Shown here: positions 11,911 through 21,326 of the stretch, piece by piece
How the letters are laid out: the number at the start of each line of letters is the position of its first letter
How positions within the stretch are numbered: the stretch's first letter is position 1
Source: Rosa chinensis
Lineage: Eukaryota; Streptophyta; Magnoliopsida; Rosales; Rosaceae
Assembly: GCF_002994745.2 (NCBI RefSeq)
Contig: NC_037091.1
Coordinates: forward strand, 15,624,501-15,688,500
Direction: 5' to 3'
Length of the DNA: 64,000 bases
The notes under the pieces: model-generated
The model's input: only the letters and a program-made list of their open reading frames with translations
Told to the model about the DNA's origin: nothing
Database searches by the model: none
Made by a program: the position numbers and the translations under genes

Positions 11911-12159
11911 AGATGAGGAGTTCATTGCAACACTTTCCAGCAAACCAACGACCAATAATTTGGTTACTAGTATGTTGGATTTAGTACGCAAGGATCTCTA
12001 GACTGTTTTGAATTATTATTGATCTAACTATTTTGAATTGATATTGATTGTGAAGAATACTTTGGGTTAATATATTCTTATTTTGTCGGCTCATCTTTAC
12101 TATCTATTAAATGCTACGAAAATGAATTTTCTTGCTATAGATTAGAGAATCAAGAACGA

Positions 12160-12960
12160 GAAAAGTAAAAAGTCTTCATAAAGTTGTCGTAAAAAGTCTA
12201 AATTTCTCACTTAATTGAAAATGCGACGATTTTGAGTTGTCGCAATCCGTTGTCGCTTAATGTGTTTTACTGATTGTTAAAAGTGATGAAATTACACGGT
12301 TATCGTTTTTTTAATATGCGAGGCAAGTGGTAGCTTGACGAAATTATATGAGACAAAGAAGAAGTCTCGCATATAATTTTCTACAACAAATACATATGGG
12401 TCACATAGTAATATTAATATGCAACAAAACTAAAGCCTTGCAGTTATTTTTTGCAACAAAAAAAAGTCTTGTATATAAATTTTTTATCAATCATATAAGT
12501 CTCGCAAATGAAATATGCAACGTAAATGAAGCCTCGTATATTAAAAATTGTAACAAACATAAAGTCTCGCAAGTAGCATTCTGTAACACACTTATGTGTC
12601 TCGCAAGATGTTATATGCGATGAACGAATTGCGTCGCTAATTGAAAATACAACAAAAATTCAAACCCCGCATAAGGAATATGCGATGTAAACGAAGCCTC
12701 GTATATTAAAAATAGTAACAAATATAAAGTCTCGCATATAGTTTTTGGTAACACACTTGTGAGTGTCACAATTTGTGATATGCGAGGAACCAATTGCGTC
12801 GCATATTGAAAAAGCGACAACCGTGTAATTTCGTCGCTTTTGACAATCAGTAAAACACATAAGGCGACAACTGGTTGCGACAACCCAAAGTCGTCACATT
12901 TTCAATTCAGCGAGAAATTTAGACTTTTTACAACAACTTTAGGTTGTCGCCGATGACATT
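12160..12960. repeat. CACTA right subterminal array
   Basis: Repeated short motifs such as AAGTCTCGCA, GAAGCCTCGTATATTAAAAA and TGCGACG/CGACAA in both orientations, ending at the terminus near 12973. Related to, but not identical with, the left array. Contains only chance ORFs. Confidence 0.75.
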
Positions 12961-12973
12961 TTCTCTTGTAGTC

Positions 12974-13064
12974 GATAGTTTGTTTCATCAAGAAGAATGT
13001 TTGGTAGGAAAACTGTGGTTGATTGAGTGGTATGAATCTGATTTGGAAGAGTAGATGTAGTCAT
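12974..13064 (-). pseudogene. Copia gag 5' end (first 30 codons)
   Basis: Starts with ATG at 13064 on the minus strand. It encodes a Thr/Ser-rich N-terminus and then reaches the conserved gag region exactly where the CACTA insertion begins. Frame continuity with 7542-8101, after allowing for the GAT duplication, shows that this is the authentic gag start. Confidence 0.8.
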
Positions 13065-13440
13065 GGCTGTAGGTTGTACACGCTAAGGTTTCAATGTATG
13101 GATCTAAGTGTAGGCAAGTGTATTAGCAAAGTTACAGCTTAAATTGTAAAGTGAGGGTTTCAATCTCAAGGAAAATTGTGGAACAGAACGAATCTATCAA
13201 CTGTTATCAAGATTGCATATATCAACATGCTCAGTATTAAAAAACCAAAGCTTCGAATCAAGAACAAGTATGAGTTGCAGCAGAATCAAGTATGAGTTGC
13301 AGTAGAATAACATAAACTTCGTCAAAAAAAATTTGGACTAGAAAATCTTCAGAACCAAAGAACGAACTTATCTAAAACAAGAACAAGCTCAATCCGAGCA
13401 TAGAGTAGTGAGATTTGATGCTCCAAGGTCGCAGCTTGAG
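13065..13440 (-). other. Copia 5' leader (untranslated region)
   Basis: Non-coding sequence between the PBS and the gag ATG, about 375 bp. No ORF of note. Confidence 0.7.
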
Positions 13441-13452
13441 CTCCTGATACCA
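13441..13452 (-). promoter_or_regulatory. Copia primer-binding site
   Basis: The minus strand reads TGGTATCAGGAGCTC directly after the 5' LTR end. This is the tRNA-iMet-type plant PBS (usually TGGTATCAGAGC) with one extra G. Confidence 0.85.
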
Positions 13453-13732
13453 TAAAAGCTGAAAAGCTAAGCTTGAAGATGAAGCAAAATAGAGAGAAAA
13501 GAGAGAAAGCTCTCTAACTGTATTATGTAGAATTGAGTTGTTGAGATCGTTACAGGTTTTATATAGTAGCTGGAGGATAAGAGGGATAGAGGACACGTGT
13601 CAGCTCATAACACATCCTGAGCTAATTACTAACAGAAACTTAATTAGTAGAAAACACGTGACTAATCCTAATTAACAGAAAACACACAAAAGAGGACTAA
13701 TGAGCTGTGGTAATCATGCTATATGGTTAACA
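13453..13732 (-). repeat. Copia 5' LTR (280 bp)
   Basis: Direct repeat of 2981-3270 and adjacent to the PBS. Its TATATAG-containing stretch near 13560 (GTTTTATATAG on the plus strand) may hold the promoter of the element. Followed by the target duplication AACAG. Confidence 0.95.
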
Positions 13733-13737
13733 AACAG

Positions 13738-13928
13738 AACATTGTTCTCCATGATTTAAAATTCTGGTCTATTTGTTATATAAGACATTAATCCTTCAAA
13801 TGAAAACAAACCACATAAGACCAAAAACATGGCAGAATCAATGACGCAATATTTGGAAAAGTGAATTCACAATTACCAGTAGTACTTTACCACTTTCCAG
13901 TCTTAAATTATACTTTCCATCCATAAAA
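13738..13928. other. Short unassigned spacer
   Basis: AT-rich sequence between the copia insertion and the gypsy remnant. I see nothing recognisable in it. Confidence 0.4.
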
Positions 13929-14333
13929 CTACCAGATGTCAGAGAAACAAACATCTGAACCAGAAAAACAAAGGGGGTCAGTACAGATGACCATTCTGAA
14001 ATAGTTCTGCATATTCTTGATCCATTGATCAGCTTCCAAATGATCTGTACCCCCCTTTAAAAGGGACAGCTCCCAGCCTGGAAATCTCCTTGACCAATCT
14101 TGCCAGGCGTGTGTAACATCCACCAAATCTGCTACTGGTGGGGCAAGCTGCTCAACAAAAGGCACCTCCATCTCTTCCTCATATACTTCAACATGAGGAA
14201 TCTCGCCCCTACCTCGGCCTCTGCCTCTACCTCTGGGTCTACCTCGACCCCTAGTTATGCTTCCCAATTTGTCCAATACCTTAGAAGCATAGCAATACGT
14301 GGTTAAAACTTGTATAACACTTAAACATAACAT
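13929..14333 (-). pseudogene. Ty3/gypsy gag N-terminal fragment
   Basis: 134-codon minus-strand open stretch. An Arg-Gly repeat block (RGRGRPRGRGRGRGRG) is followed by an acidic segment and then LKGGTDHLEADQWIKNMQNYF. That last piece resembles the start of the plant gypsy Retrotrans_gag domain, where a 'GG.DP..A..W' pattern precedes the capsid helices. It breaks off after about 20 residues of the domain, so only the 5' end of gag survives. It lies just downstream of a gypsy-type leader and PBS, which supports the call. Confidence 0.65.
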
Positions 14334-14457
14334 AAGTCAATACAAGTACATATTAACCAAAATACTAACACACTGAGGGTATTTCGTAACTCCTAATACA
14401 ACTTAACGCCCTAGATGACTTCTAACGCTCTCACATACCCAATGACCCTTTGTCAAT

Positions 14458-14513
14458 ACTGAAGAGCACACGATGGGGATCCGCTGCAGACGGGCCATCA
14501 CTCGGAAAGTATT
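14458..14513 (-). promoter_or_regulatory. Conserved leader motif of the gypsy remnant
   Basis: This 56-bp block (core GATGGGGATCC and GGCCATCACTCG) lies between PBS and gag. It recurs with about 80% identity by eye at 18084-18140, in the same position relative to another degenerate PBS. Conservation outside coding sequence suggests a leader function such as packaging or dimerisation, but that is inference. Confidence 0.45.
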
Positions 14514-14538
14514 GACACATCACCGAATATGTACCTTA

Positions 14539-14551
14539 CGCTCTGATACCA
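14539..14551 (-). promoter_or_regulatory. Primer-binding site of the gypsy remnant
   Basis: The minus strand reads TGGTATCAGAGCG three bases after the LTR end (…GGGGCGTGACA). It matches the tRNA-iMet-type plant PBS. Confidence 0.75.
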
Positions 14552-14554
14552 AAC

Positions 14555-17151
14555 TGTCACGCCCCGAAATTTGAATAACAAATTCAAATCCGAAACATGA
14601 ATAATAACCAATACAAATAACGTCCTGAATTTTTTTTTCTTAACCAACGTCTTACAAACCATAATACAAACCTCGTAGCAAACTATCACTCGAGCCAATT
14701 ATTACAATACCAACAAAGATAAAATGTTAAGTCTGAAAGAGTCTACAACACACCAAAATAGGTTAAGTGCAGCACATAACACCGATGTCCTACTCCGCTC
14801 GATCTCCACCCTGATACTCCTGACCTGCAGGGTTATCCGCTACACTGTTTGAATAGTGTACCGAGATTGCAAACACAAAACCCGGTAAGCTTTTTGCAAA
14901 GCTCATGAGTAAATAAGAAACGAACGGTTGATTTATTAAATCACATTCTTTTAATTCAAGTAAATCAATCCAACAATCCGAACACACACAACAACCCCAA
15001 CAATTTAATCACCAACCCAACTCACGTGGCATAAAGTACTCACAATGCAATAACCTAGTTACCACCATGATCGTACTCCCACAACAGACTAGAGCTCTAT
15101 CTGAATCGTTACTTGTCACCTTGGCCCAGGTGCAAGCATCCGATATACTTCGGTTAATACTATAACCGTCGAACTTTGGGCATTTCTGCCCACAAAACAA
15201 AAATACTTCGTTTATCATAATGATAACCGTCGAACTTTGGACATTTCTGCCCTCAGAACAAAACACTCTGGTTATTATAACCATCGAACTTTGGACATTT
15301 CAGTCCACAGAACAAAATATAAACAGAATCCCACCCGATTCACAATATCACGTCTCCACCCAAATCATGCTCACAACAATACCAATTATCATAATAATCA
15401 TGGCAAATAAATCTTTCATTCAAGTATAAAAACGAAATCATCAAAAAACCACATATTTCAATGTCACACCATTCCGTATAAAATCACGTAAATATATATA
15501 TACATAATCATCCACTCAGGAATGACCACTAATACCAAGTATAGTTCACACATAGTAAAATCAAGAAATTCATTTTCTTATATACTTTAAATCTCATTTT
15601 CTTAAAACCATTTTCTCATACATAACAATTAATTGTGCAATAAGGAAATTCGGTTCGTAAATGAACTATGTGAGATTTGCTCACCTCCAATCCCGCTGCG
15701 TCTTCTCAATAGCTTAAAATACGGTTCACAATCGTCCGCCAACTCAAACCGTCAATCACTTAACCAATTACGATAATTAACTTAGCGTACAGTTCAAAAA
15801 CGCACTTATCTAAAGATCCAAAAGTCGAATCTTCACCTGTGACCACACAAAGTTATCGGGACAGTCCTACGATCATTATATCAAAACTACAAGTCGATTG
15901 GACGATCCGATCTTCACAGATCACAAATCAAACGATCAAAATCGATCGAAATTGTAAAATTCATAACTTAATCATACGATCTCCAAAATTTACATGCTAT
16001 ATAATGAAATGATCGTATCGACATGTAGAACATAAAAATGGGCAGATACTGCCCTTAGGGTGACCGAAAGTGGCTGGAAATTGCCGCCGGAGTTAGAGGC
16101 AGAGCCGCCGCCGACCACCGCAAACGGCATCAGGGCCAGGCTGCTCCTCCTCGTTTCATCTATTTGAACAACTTTCCTAACTAGCATGAAGTCTGAAAAC
16201 GAAAGGAAGTGGTCGAAAATTACCTAGAATAGTCCGGTTTGGCCGAAAATTTTCCAGAAACCGGCGATCTCCAGTTCAACGTAAAAAAATTGCACCACTC
16301 ACCTCGATCCCTTCTGGATACTTGTTCAGAAACTCAAGGCGAGTTCACCAGGCCAAGAATCACAAGGAATAGTGGTTTGTAACTCGAGCTATTCCGATCG
16401 AAAGATTGTTTTTAGATCTAGAAGGGTTGAGCTTCGACGAACGTGAAATAGATCTACCCAGGTCCGATCCTTCTTAGTGCTTGTTCAGGAAGTTGAGGCG
16501 AGTCCAATGAGCCAAAAATCAAGAGAATTGGTGGCCTGTAGTTCGAGATATCGAGATAGACTCAAAATCGGCTCAAAACGGAGCCGAGTCCACCACCGCA
16601 GCTTCCGGCCGTGTTGCGGCGCAAGGCTGCCACTGGCAGCTGTGAAAGGTCTAGGTGAAGCTAATGGAGGTGGTTCGACGTCTTGAGGTGGCCAGAGGAG
16701 GAAGAGATCGGCTGGTGAAGAATTGCTCTATTTTGAGCTCGTTTCGGCCGAGAGAGATAGAGAGAGAGAGAATGAAGGAGAAGAGGAAGAAAACAGCTGA
16801 CAGAAATGGAAACCCTAAATTTGGAAACTTTCCATTTATATATATACCCAAAATGTAAACATTTCCAAACACGATAACTTCTTCATACAAACTCTGATTC
16901 TTACGTTCCGCATAAGCACGCACTCGTATCGATGAGATATACAACTTTTGTGAAGGAAGTTTCCTCAAATTCCTTACGTATAAAAAGTCGATTTTAGTGA
17001 ACCCCCCTAAATAATGTTCGTTTCGAAAATAAAATCATTAGAAACCAAATTCCTCACACAACGACATACGAATCATGCCCACAATTCATAATTCATATAA
17101 CTAAACAAATATTGAATCCAAAATATTTAACTGAAATTTCGGGTCTTCACA
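14555..17151 (-). repeat. Long LTR (~2.6 kb) of a truncated gypsy element
   Basis: On the plus strand it runs TGTCACGCCCCGAAATTT … GAAATTTCGGGTCTTCACA, giving TG…CA ends with inverted terminal similarity. It abuts the PBS at its left end, so it is the 5' LTR of a minus-strand element whose remainder beyond the gag start is missing. A TATATATA box on the minus strand at 16835-16847 is a plausible LTR promoter. Internal ORFs of 60-105 codons have no recognisable domain. A second LTR was not found, so length and right boundary rest on the TG/CA rule. Confidence 0.55.
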
Positions 17152-17587
17152 CCAAATTTTCATCAACCATATTTCCTTTAAAATTTAACAAATCCTTCTT
17201 CTTCTTTTTTCCTAATTAGGACCAATACCTCTTGAATTAAGGTCATCGAGAACACCCCATGCAAGCGGACAACCTCAGATTAAGACCACCAAGGACACCC
17301 CATACTAAGCGGATTCCCGATTGGATTTTGGGTTTTTCACCCTAGGGAGGCACAATCCCAACTTAATTATCCGCTCGAATCCATGAGCCCCCAATCGGGT
17401 TTAGGATTTTTCACCTAAGGGAGGCTCAATGCCTACTTAATTTGATTCCCGAGCCTAACCAAGATTACATTCATTATAGGAAGTTCTTTTTTTCATTTTT
17501 TTTTTCAATTTAGACACAATCTCATTACTGGTCTTTGCATAAAACTTTCGAATTTGACAGATAGCAAGAATCGTTCGTACCTTTAAT
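17152..17587. other. Spacer with a ~75-bp degenerate duplication
   Basis: Two similar blocks (…GGATTTTGGGTTTTTCACCCTAG… near 17311 and …GGATTTTTCACCTAAG… near 17404) each continue into GGGAGGC and CTTAATT. No ORF. The right edge is the target duplication of the next element. Confidence 0.45.
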
Positions 17588-17596
17588 TAAAATAAA
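17588..17596. repeat. MULE 9-bp target duplication TAAAATAAA (left copy)
   Basis: Exact match to 20107-20115 on the other side of the element. Nine bases is the diagnostic length for Mutator-like transposition. Confidence 0.92.
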
Positions 17597-17762
17597 GGGA
17601 AAATTTTGTTAATAGTACACCAACTAAACGCCACTAATTTCTATACATAAAGTTCCAAACCGAGCATTTTGATACACGAAATCTGAAGCCTGACCCACTA
17701 TCTAGACACGACATCAATGACTCCGTTTCATCCTCTGCCATCTGATATAATTTGAGGGGTAA

Positions 17763-18440
17763 AATTGTCTCTCTTTGACAGGACCCACCTCGGATTTCAC
17801 CATGAAATCCGAAATCTGAAATCTGAAGTGGCCCTGCAGGACCCACCTTAGAAGAAATTCTACAAAAAATTTGGCGGCACTTCCTATAAAAGTGGACTAT
17901 CCAAGACCTGTAGAAAGAAATACACTTTTAATACCAAACACTATCCTCAACTCCTAGAGCGGGAGGAGTTTTCCCAAGTGTTCGGCGTCTAGGAGGCATA
18001 GCACCTGAAGAAGAGAAGGTTAACAAAGCTTAAGAATTAGGACATTAACCTAACTACTTTACATACATAATGAACAGACTAGTACTGAAGAGTATATGAT
18101 GGGGATCTGTCGCGGTCAGGCCATCACTCGAAAGGTACTAGGCATCATTAAGCATATAAAGTGGCAAGAAAGAAAATAAGTCTATAGAACCTAACAACCT
18201 AATGCTCTAATACCAACTGACAACCTGAAATTTCACCCTGAAATCCGAGGTGGCCCTACGGGGCCTACTGGTAAAGCAGGTTTTACCAAAAATTTGGTAG
18301 AACCTCCCATAAAAATAGGCAACCCAAAACCTGTAAGAACACATTTACACTTATAATAAAATGACTTTATTCTCCTGGAGTCATTCTGCTCCCCGAATCA
18401 CAACAAATCCACAATAAACAACTAAATTCTGAAATACAAC
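17763..18440 (-). repeat. Degenerate gypsy LTR and leader fragments inside the MULE
   Basis: Two LTR-like blocks start TGACAGGACCCACC (17763) and TGACAACCTGAAATTTC (18217) and share the downstream pattern GTGGCCCT…ACCAAAAATTTGG. Between them is leader-like sequence with a conserved motif (18084-18140) and a decayed PBS (TTGGTATTAGAGC on the minus strand, about 18204-18216). The likely reading is a minus-strand gypsy element collapsed to LTR, leader and LTR. Confidence 0.5.
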
Positions 18441-18529
18441 TGATGGAAATTGGAGGAAGTTTGATATCGATTGGGAATTTATGAAGTTTCGGAGTTTTGA
18501 GTGTTATATTTGTAGATTTGGAACATGTT

Positions 18530-18770
18530 GTATTTTAGAATTTAGTTGTTTATTGTGGATTTATTGTGATTCGTGGAGCAGGGTGGCTTCATCGGCCTTC
18601 AGGAGAATAAGGTCTTTTTATTAGAAGTGTAAATATGTTCTTACAAATTTTGGGTAGCTTACTTTTAGGGGAGGTTCTGCCGAATTTTTGGTAAAACCTG
18701 CTTTACCAGTGGACCCCACAAGGCCACATTGAATTTCATAGTGAAATTTTGGGGCGGGTCCTGTCATTCT
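18530..18770 (+). repeat. Third LTR-like block, inverted relative to 18217-18440
   Basis: The reverse complement reads TGACAGGACCCGCCCC…GGTAAAGCAGGTTTTACC. It aligns with the 18217 block over roughly 200 bp, giving a head-to-head inverted pair with about 90 bp between the arms. Inverted LTR debris of this kind can fold into a long hairpin if transcribed. Confidence 0.55.
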
Positions 18771-19058
18771 TACTTTGGCCACCCATTTCTCTCTTCTCTG
18801 GCCACCCATCTCTCTCTCACCTGCTTGCACAATGGTCGGAGAGATCTTCAACCAAAAGTTGATACACCTCATTTTCTTAACATTCCACTTACCCAGAAAT
18901 CTACACTGATTTCAAAAGAAGCATTCTTCAACCATTGAAATTGCACGATGGCCGGATTCTGAACTTTCCGGCCAAAAAGATTCAAACTTTATTGACTGTG
19001 TTTCAATCCCTATTCGAATTTTGAATCTTGTGCAATAGTGAAAGAGTCATAACCCACC

Positions 19059-19300
19059 ATGGAGGAGAAGAAAGCAACACCAAATGACGTCGTTGTACAG
19101 ATTTCTGGGGCCGAAGACTCCACCTTTATGTTCTCGCTGCAGTCCTCCCTAACTGGGTCTCTCAAAAAGCATTTAAGACTCCAACCTTGAGCTAACGGAG
19201 CTCAGAGCCGCCGCTTATTTTGCTTCACCGAAGATCACAGCCACCACAGCTAGCAAGCCGGGTTTCGATTGCCAGGTCAGCGTTCTCTAAGCCCTAGTTG
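19059..19300 (+). pseudogene. Possible captured gene fragment in the MULE, unidentified
   Basis: ATG at about 19059 opens 43 codons starting MEEKKATPNDVVVQISGAED, ending at a TGA. Another frame then continues with ELTELRAAAYFASPKITATT. Base composition and codon look are gene-like and unlike the flanking AT-rich DNA. I do not recognise the protein. It could be a Pack-MULE acquisition with a frameshift. Confidence 0.3.
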
Positions 19301-20115
19301 AGGTTCGTGGAGCCAACTTACATTAATGAAGTCAAGGTTGTTGAAAAAATTCCCCTCTGACATGGATGAACTTGCTTCAAATTCAAATAGTGTTGTTGCT
19401 GGTCTATGAGTCGAGCTTTACTAAAATTATAGTTGTTTGCTCCTCTGGCTCTAGTGCAGCTGGGTGTCCACAACAGTTGTGTGCAGTGGGTGCCCATAGT
19501 AGAATCCCTCGTTCTTTTTTATTTATTTATTTATTATTATTATTGTAAACTGTGAGTATTAGTGAGACACCGAGAGACAGATTGAGCAAGTCTGTTGTAC
19601 TTGTGTTGGCGAGAGTACAAGTTGCCGATACTGAGAGGAGGACTGCTTCCAAAGAGATGCCGATATTGAGAGTCGAGAGTTGCAATATCGAGTTGGAGTT
19701 GTGAGATCGAGCTGCAACAACAAGTTGCGAAACCGAGTTAAAGTTGCCGGATTGACTGTCGAGATGTACAACTAGGGTACAAGGTTACATTGGTGGGTGT
19801 GGATTTGGAAGGTGAAGGAGATGTGGTGGTCGCCGGGGTCATAGAGAGTTTTCTGGGTTTACCTATATGGAAAGAGAGAGAGAGAGATCCCTTTTTTTTT
19901 TAAGACAAAAAAAAAATCAGAGCGAGAGAGTACAAAATTACCCTTTGACAAATGAATAATGACATAAGAGTTAACGACGTCATTAACATTGTGTACAGAT
20001 AGTGGATCAGACTTTAGATTTCGTGTACCAAAATGATCGGTTTGGAACTTTATGTATATAAATAATTAATGACCTTTATTTGGTATACTATTTTCAAAAT
20101 TTTCCCTAAAATAAA

Positions 20116-20652
20116 ATTACAAAATCACGCTGAATCCCAAATCATGAATAAATCATTTGAAACAAACATTACAATTGATCTAGCTAGAGAACCAGATCAC
20201 ATATTCTCATCTTATATGCTTATATGCACAGCCCACATACATATTCTACTCACAATCTCAACAATACAGATGAGTAAAATCAACAATACAGAAATATAGA
20301 TAAAGAACATCAATCAAACAAAGCGAGAAGCAGCAAGCCACATGACAAAATTAACATAACAAATATCTTTGCCACAAATCTGAAACTAAAGATTGAATAA
20401 CTGCTCTTCTTAAAGAAGACCACAAATTCATCGAACCAAAGGGTTTCTTCTCTCGTTCGATGATGATCAATAAAGGAGGTGATGCTCTCACTCTATCGTT
20501 GGGTGACCATCAATAACGGAGGGAAATTATCTCTCGCCATGTCTCCCGAATGAAGGGGGTGTGAAAGAAAAAAAATTGTGGCCTCAATCCCATGTGTCAT
20601 GTCATGTCACCTACATATATCATCTATCGACATGATGTAATTCTTGAGTAAA
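20116..20652. other. Spacer, no gene seen
   Basis: AT-rich sequence between the MULE and the Tat element. It contains two similar ~40-bp stretches around 20455-20535 (CGATGATGATCAATAAAGGAGG and ACCATCAATAACGGAGG). Nothing coding. Confidence 0.5.
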
Positions 20653-20657
20653 ACGAC
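20653..20657. repeat. Tat element target duplication ACGAC (left copy)
   Basis: ACGAC directly precedes the LTR at 20658 and recurs at 31817-31821, as expected for a 5-bp gypsy insertion. Confidence 0.93.
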
Positions 20658-21133
20658 TGTTTCTGGTGGCTTTCTCCGGGTACCTCACACAGAATGCTAT
20701 ACCGTCTGGGGCACCGATCAACTCCTGAATCCTGTATCAAGAACACAACGTCAGAGGGATAAACCGTATCAGACGGTTTATACCTCTCCGATGTCTGAGT
20801 GAGAAACTAATAGATGTAGAGATCAAACTGTGTATGTAGGAGTTATTACCCGTGAAAGGTGGCTGTGCTAATGTCTTTATACTCAAGCGTGGGAGGGAGT
20901 CTCCCCTATCCTCGATGTGGGACACAGGTTGTTCTTCTGATGTCATATCAGCTTTCTTGTTGCGTAAATAGATGGGCTGTGATGGCCTTGCCCCGAGCCC
21001 TGGGTGCCCAGGGTGGCATCCCATGTGAGGCCCGCTATGGTAGGTCGTGAACCCGGCCCATGGCGTAGTACCTGGGAGTACCGAGGGGGCTCAGAGGCTA
21101 GTGCCAAACCTAGTTGACTCCCCAGTATGTACA
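20658..21133 (-). repeat. Tat 3' LTR
   Basis: 476 bp, direct repeat of 31340-31816. On the coding strand it starts TGTACATACTGGGG and ends CCAGAAACA. The purine-rich stretch TTGGGGGACT precedes it (21134-21145 on the plus strand), so it is the 3' LTR. Confidence 0.95.
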
Positions 21134-21147
21134 AGTCCCCCAAGTTC
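21134..21147 (-). promoter_or_regulatory. Tat polypurine tract
   Basis: The minus strand reads GGGAACTTGGGGGACT directly before the TGTACA start of the 3' LTR. A related stretch occurs again near 21221-21235 (CCCCCAAGTTCCC on the plus strand), a possible second tract. Confidence 0.65.
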
Positions 21148-21326
21148 CCGTTCAAGATGTTTCTTGGGTGGGGACTTTATTTTAGTCTCAAGGTTTGGCA
21201 GTAGTGAACCTATAGGTAGTCCCCCAAGTTCCCTCAGAAGAGAAATCTTGAGCGGGCTACACTGTAGGTAAGCCACCTCGGTGGGACAATGAGGTTGAGT
21301 CCCTAGTACTGGATGGGATCGAGAAT

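Larger units (their letters stand above)
8102..12973. mobile_element. CACTA-type DNA transposon (non-autonomous, gene-capturing) inside copia gag
   Basis: Left end CACTACAAGAGAAAAT and right end ATTTTCTCTTGTAGTC are inverted matches; the last base of the right end is changed from G to C. A GAT duplication flanks the element. Both subterminal regions are arrays of short degenerate repeats containing GGCGACAACTT-like and TTGTCGC motifs, as usual for CACTA elements. No transposase is visible. Two further CACTA-type ends lie inside (…CTTGTAGTG at 9260 and CACTACAAG… at 9378), so the element is composite. The interior 10.1-11.9 kb holds gene-derived fragments. Confidence 0.85.
2981..13732 (-). mobile_element. 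Complete Ty1/copia LTR retrotransposon, minus strand, interrupted by a CACTA element
   Basis: Two LTRs (290 and 280 bp) lie in direct orientation and are flanked by the identical 5-bp target duplication AACAG (2976-2980 and 13733-13737). On the minus strand the order is 5' LTR, PBS, gag, zinc knuckles, protease, integrase, RT, RNase H, PPT, 3' LTR; integrase before RT defines Ty1/copia. Without the 4.87-kb CACTA insertion (8102-12973) the element would be about 5.9 kb, normal for plant copia. The coding region has several stops and frame changes, so this copy cannot make a full polyprotein. LTRs end TG...TA on the coding strand rather than TG...CA. Confidence 0.95.
17597..20106. mobile_element. 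Mutator-like element (non-autonomous MULE), 2.5 kb
   Basis: Starts GGGAAAATTTTG and ends CAAAATTTTCCC. Terminal inverted repeats of about 150 bp match with scattered differences (for example ACATAAAGTTCCAAACCG in both arms). Perfect 9-bp target duplication TAAAATAAA. No transposase. The interior consists mainly of three gypsy-LTR-like blocks and a few gene-like fragments, so the MULE either carried or later received other repeats. Confidence 0.92.

Noticed and set aside
16477..16968. ORFs of 67-105 codons inside the long gypsy LTR
   Set aside because: They overlap on both strands, have no domain and lie next to the LTR TATA region; more likely LTR sequence than a gene.
20859..21271. ORFs inside the Tat 3' LTR and adjoining region
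   Set aside because: They lie in LTR sequence and in the region between LTR and array. No domains; the same frames recur in the 5' LTR.
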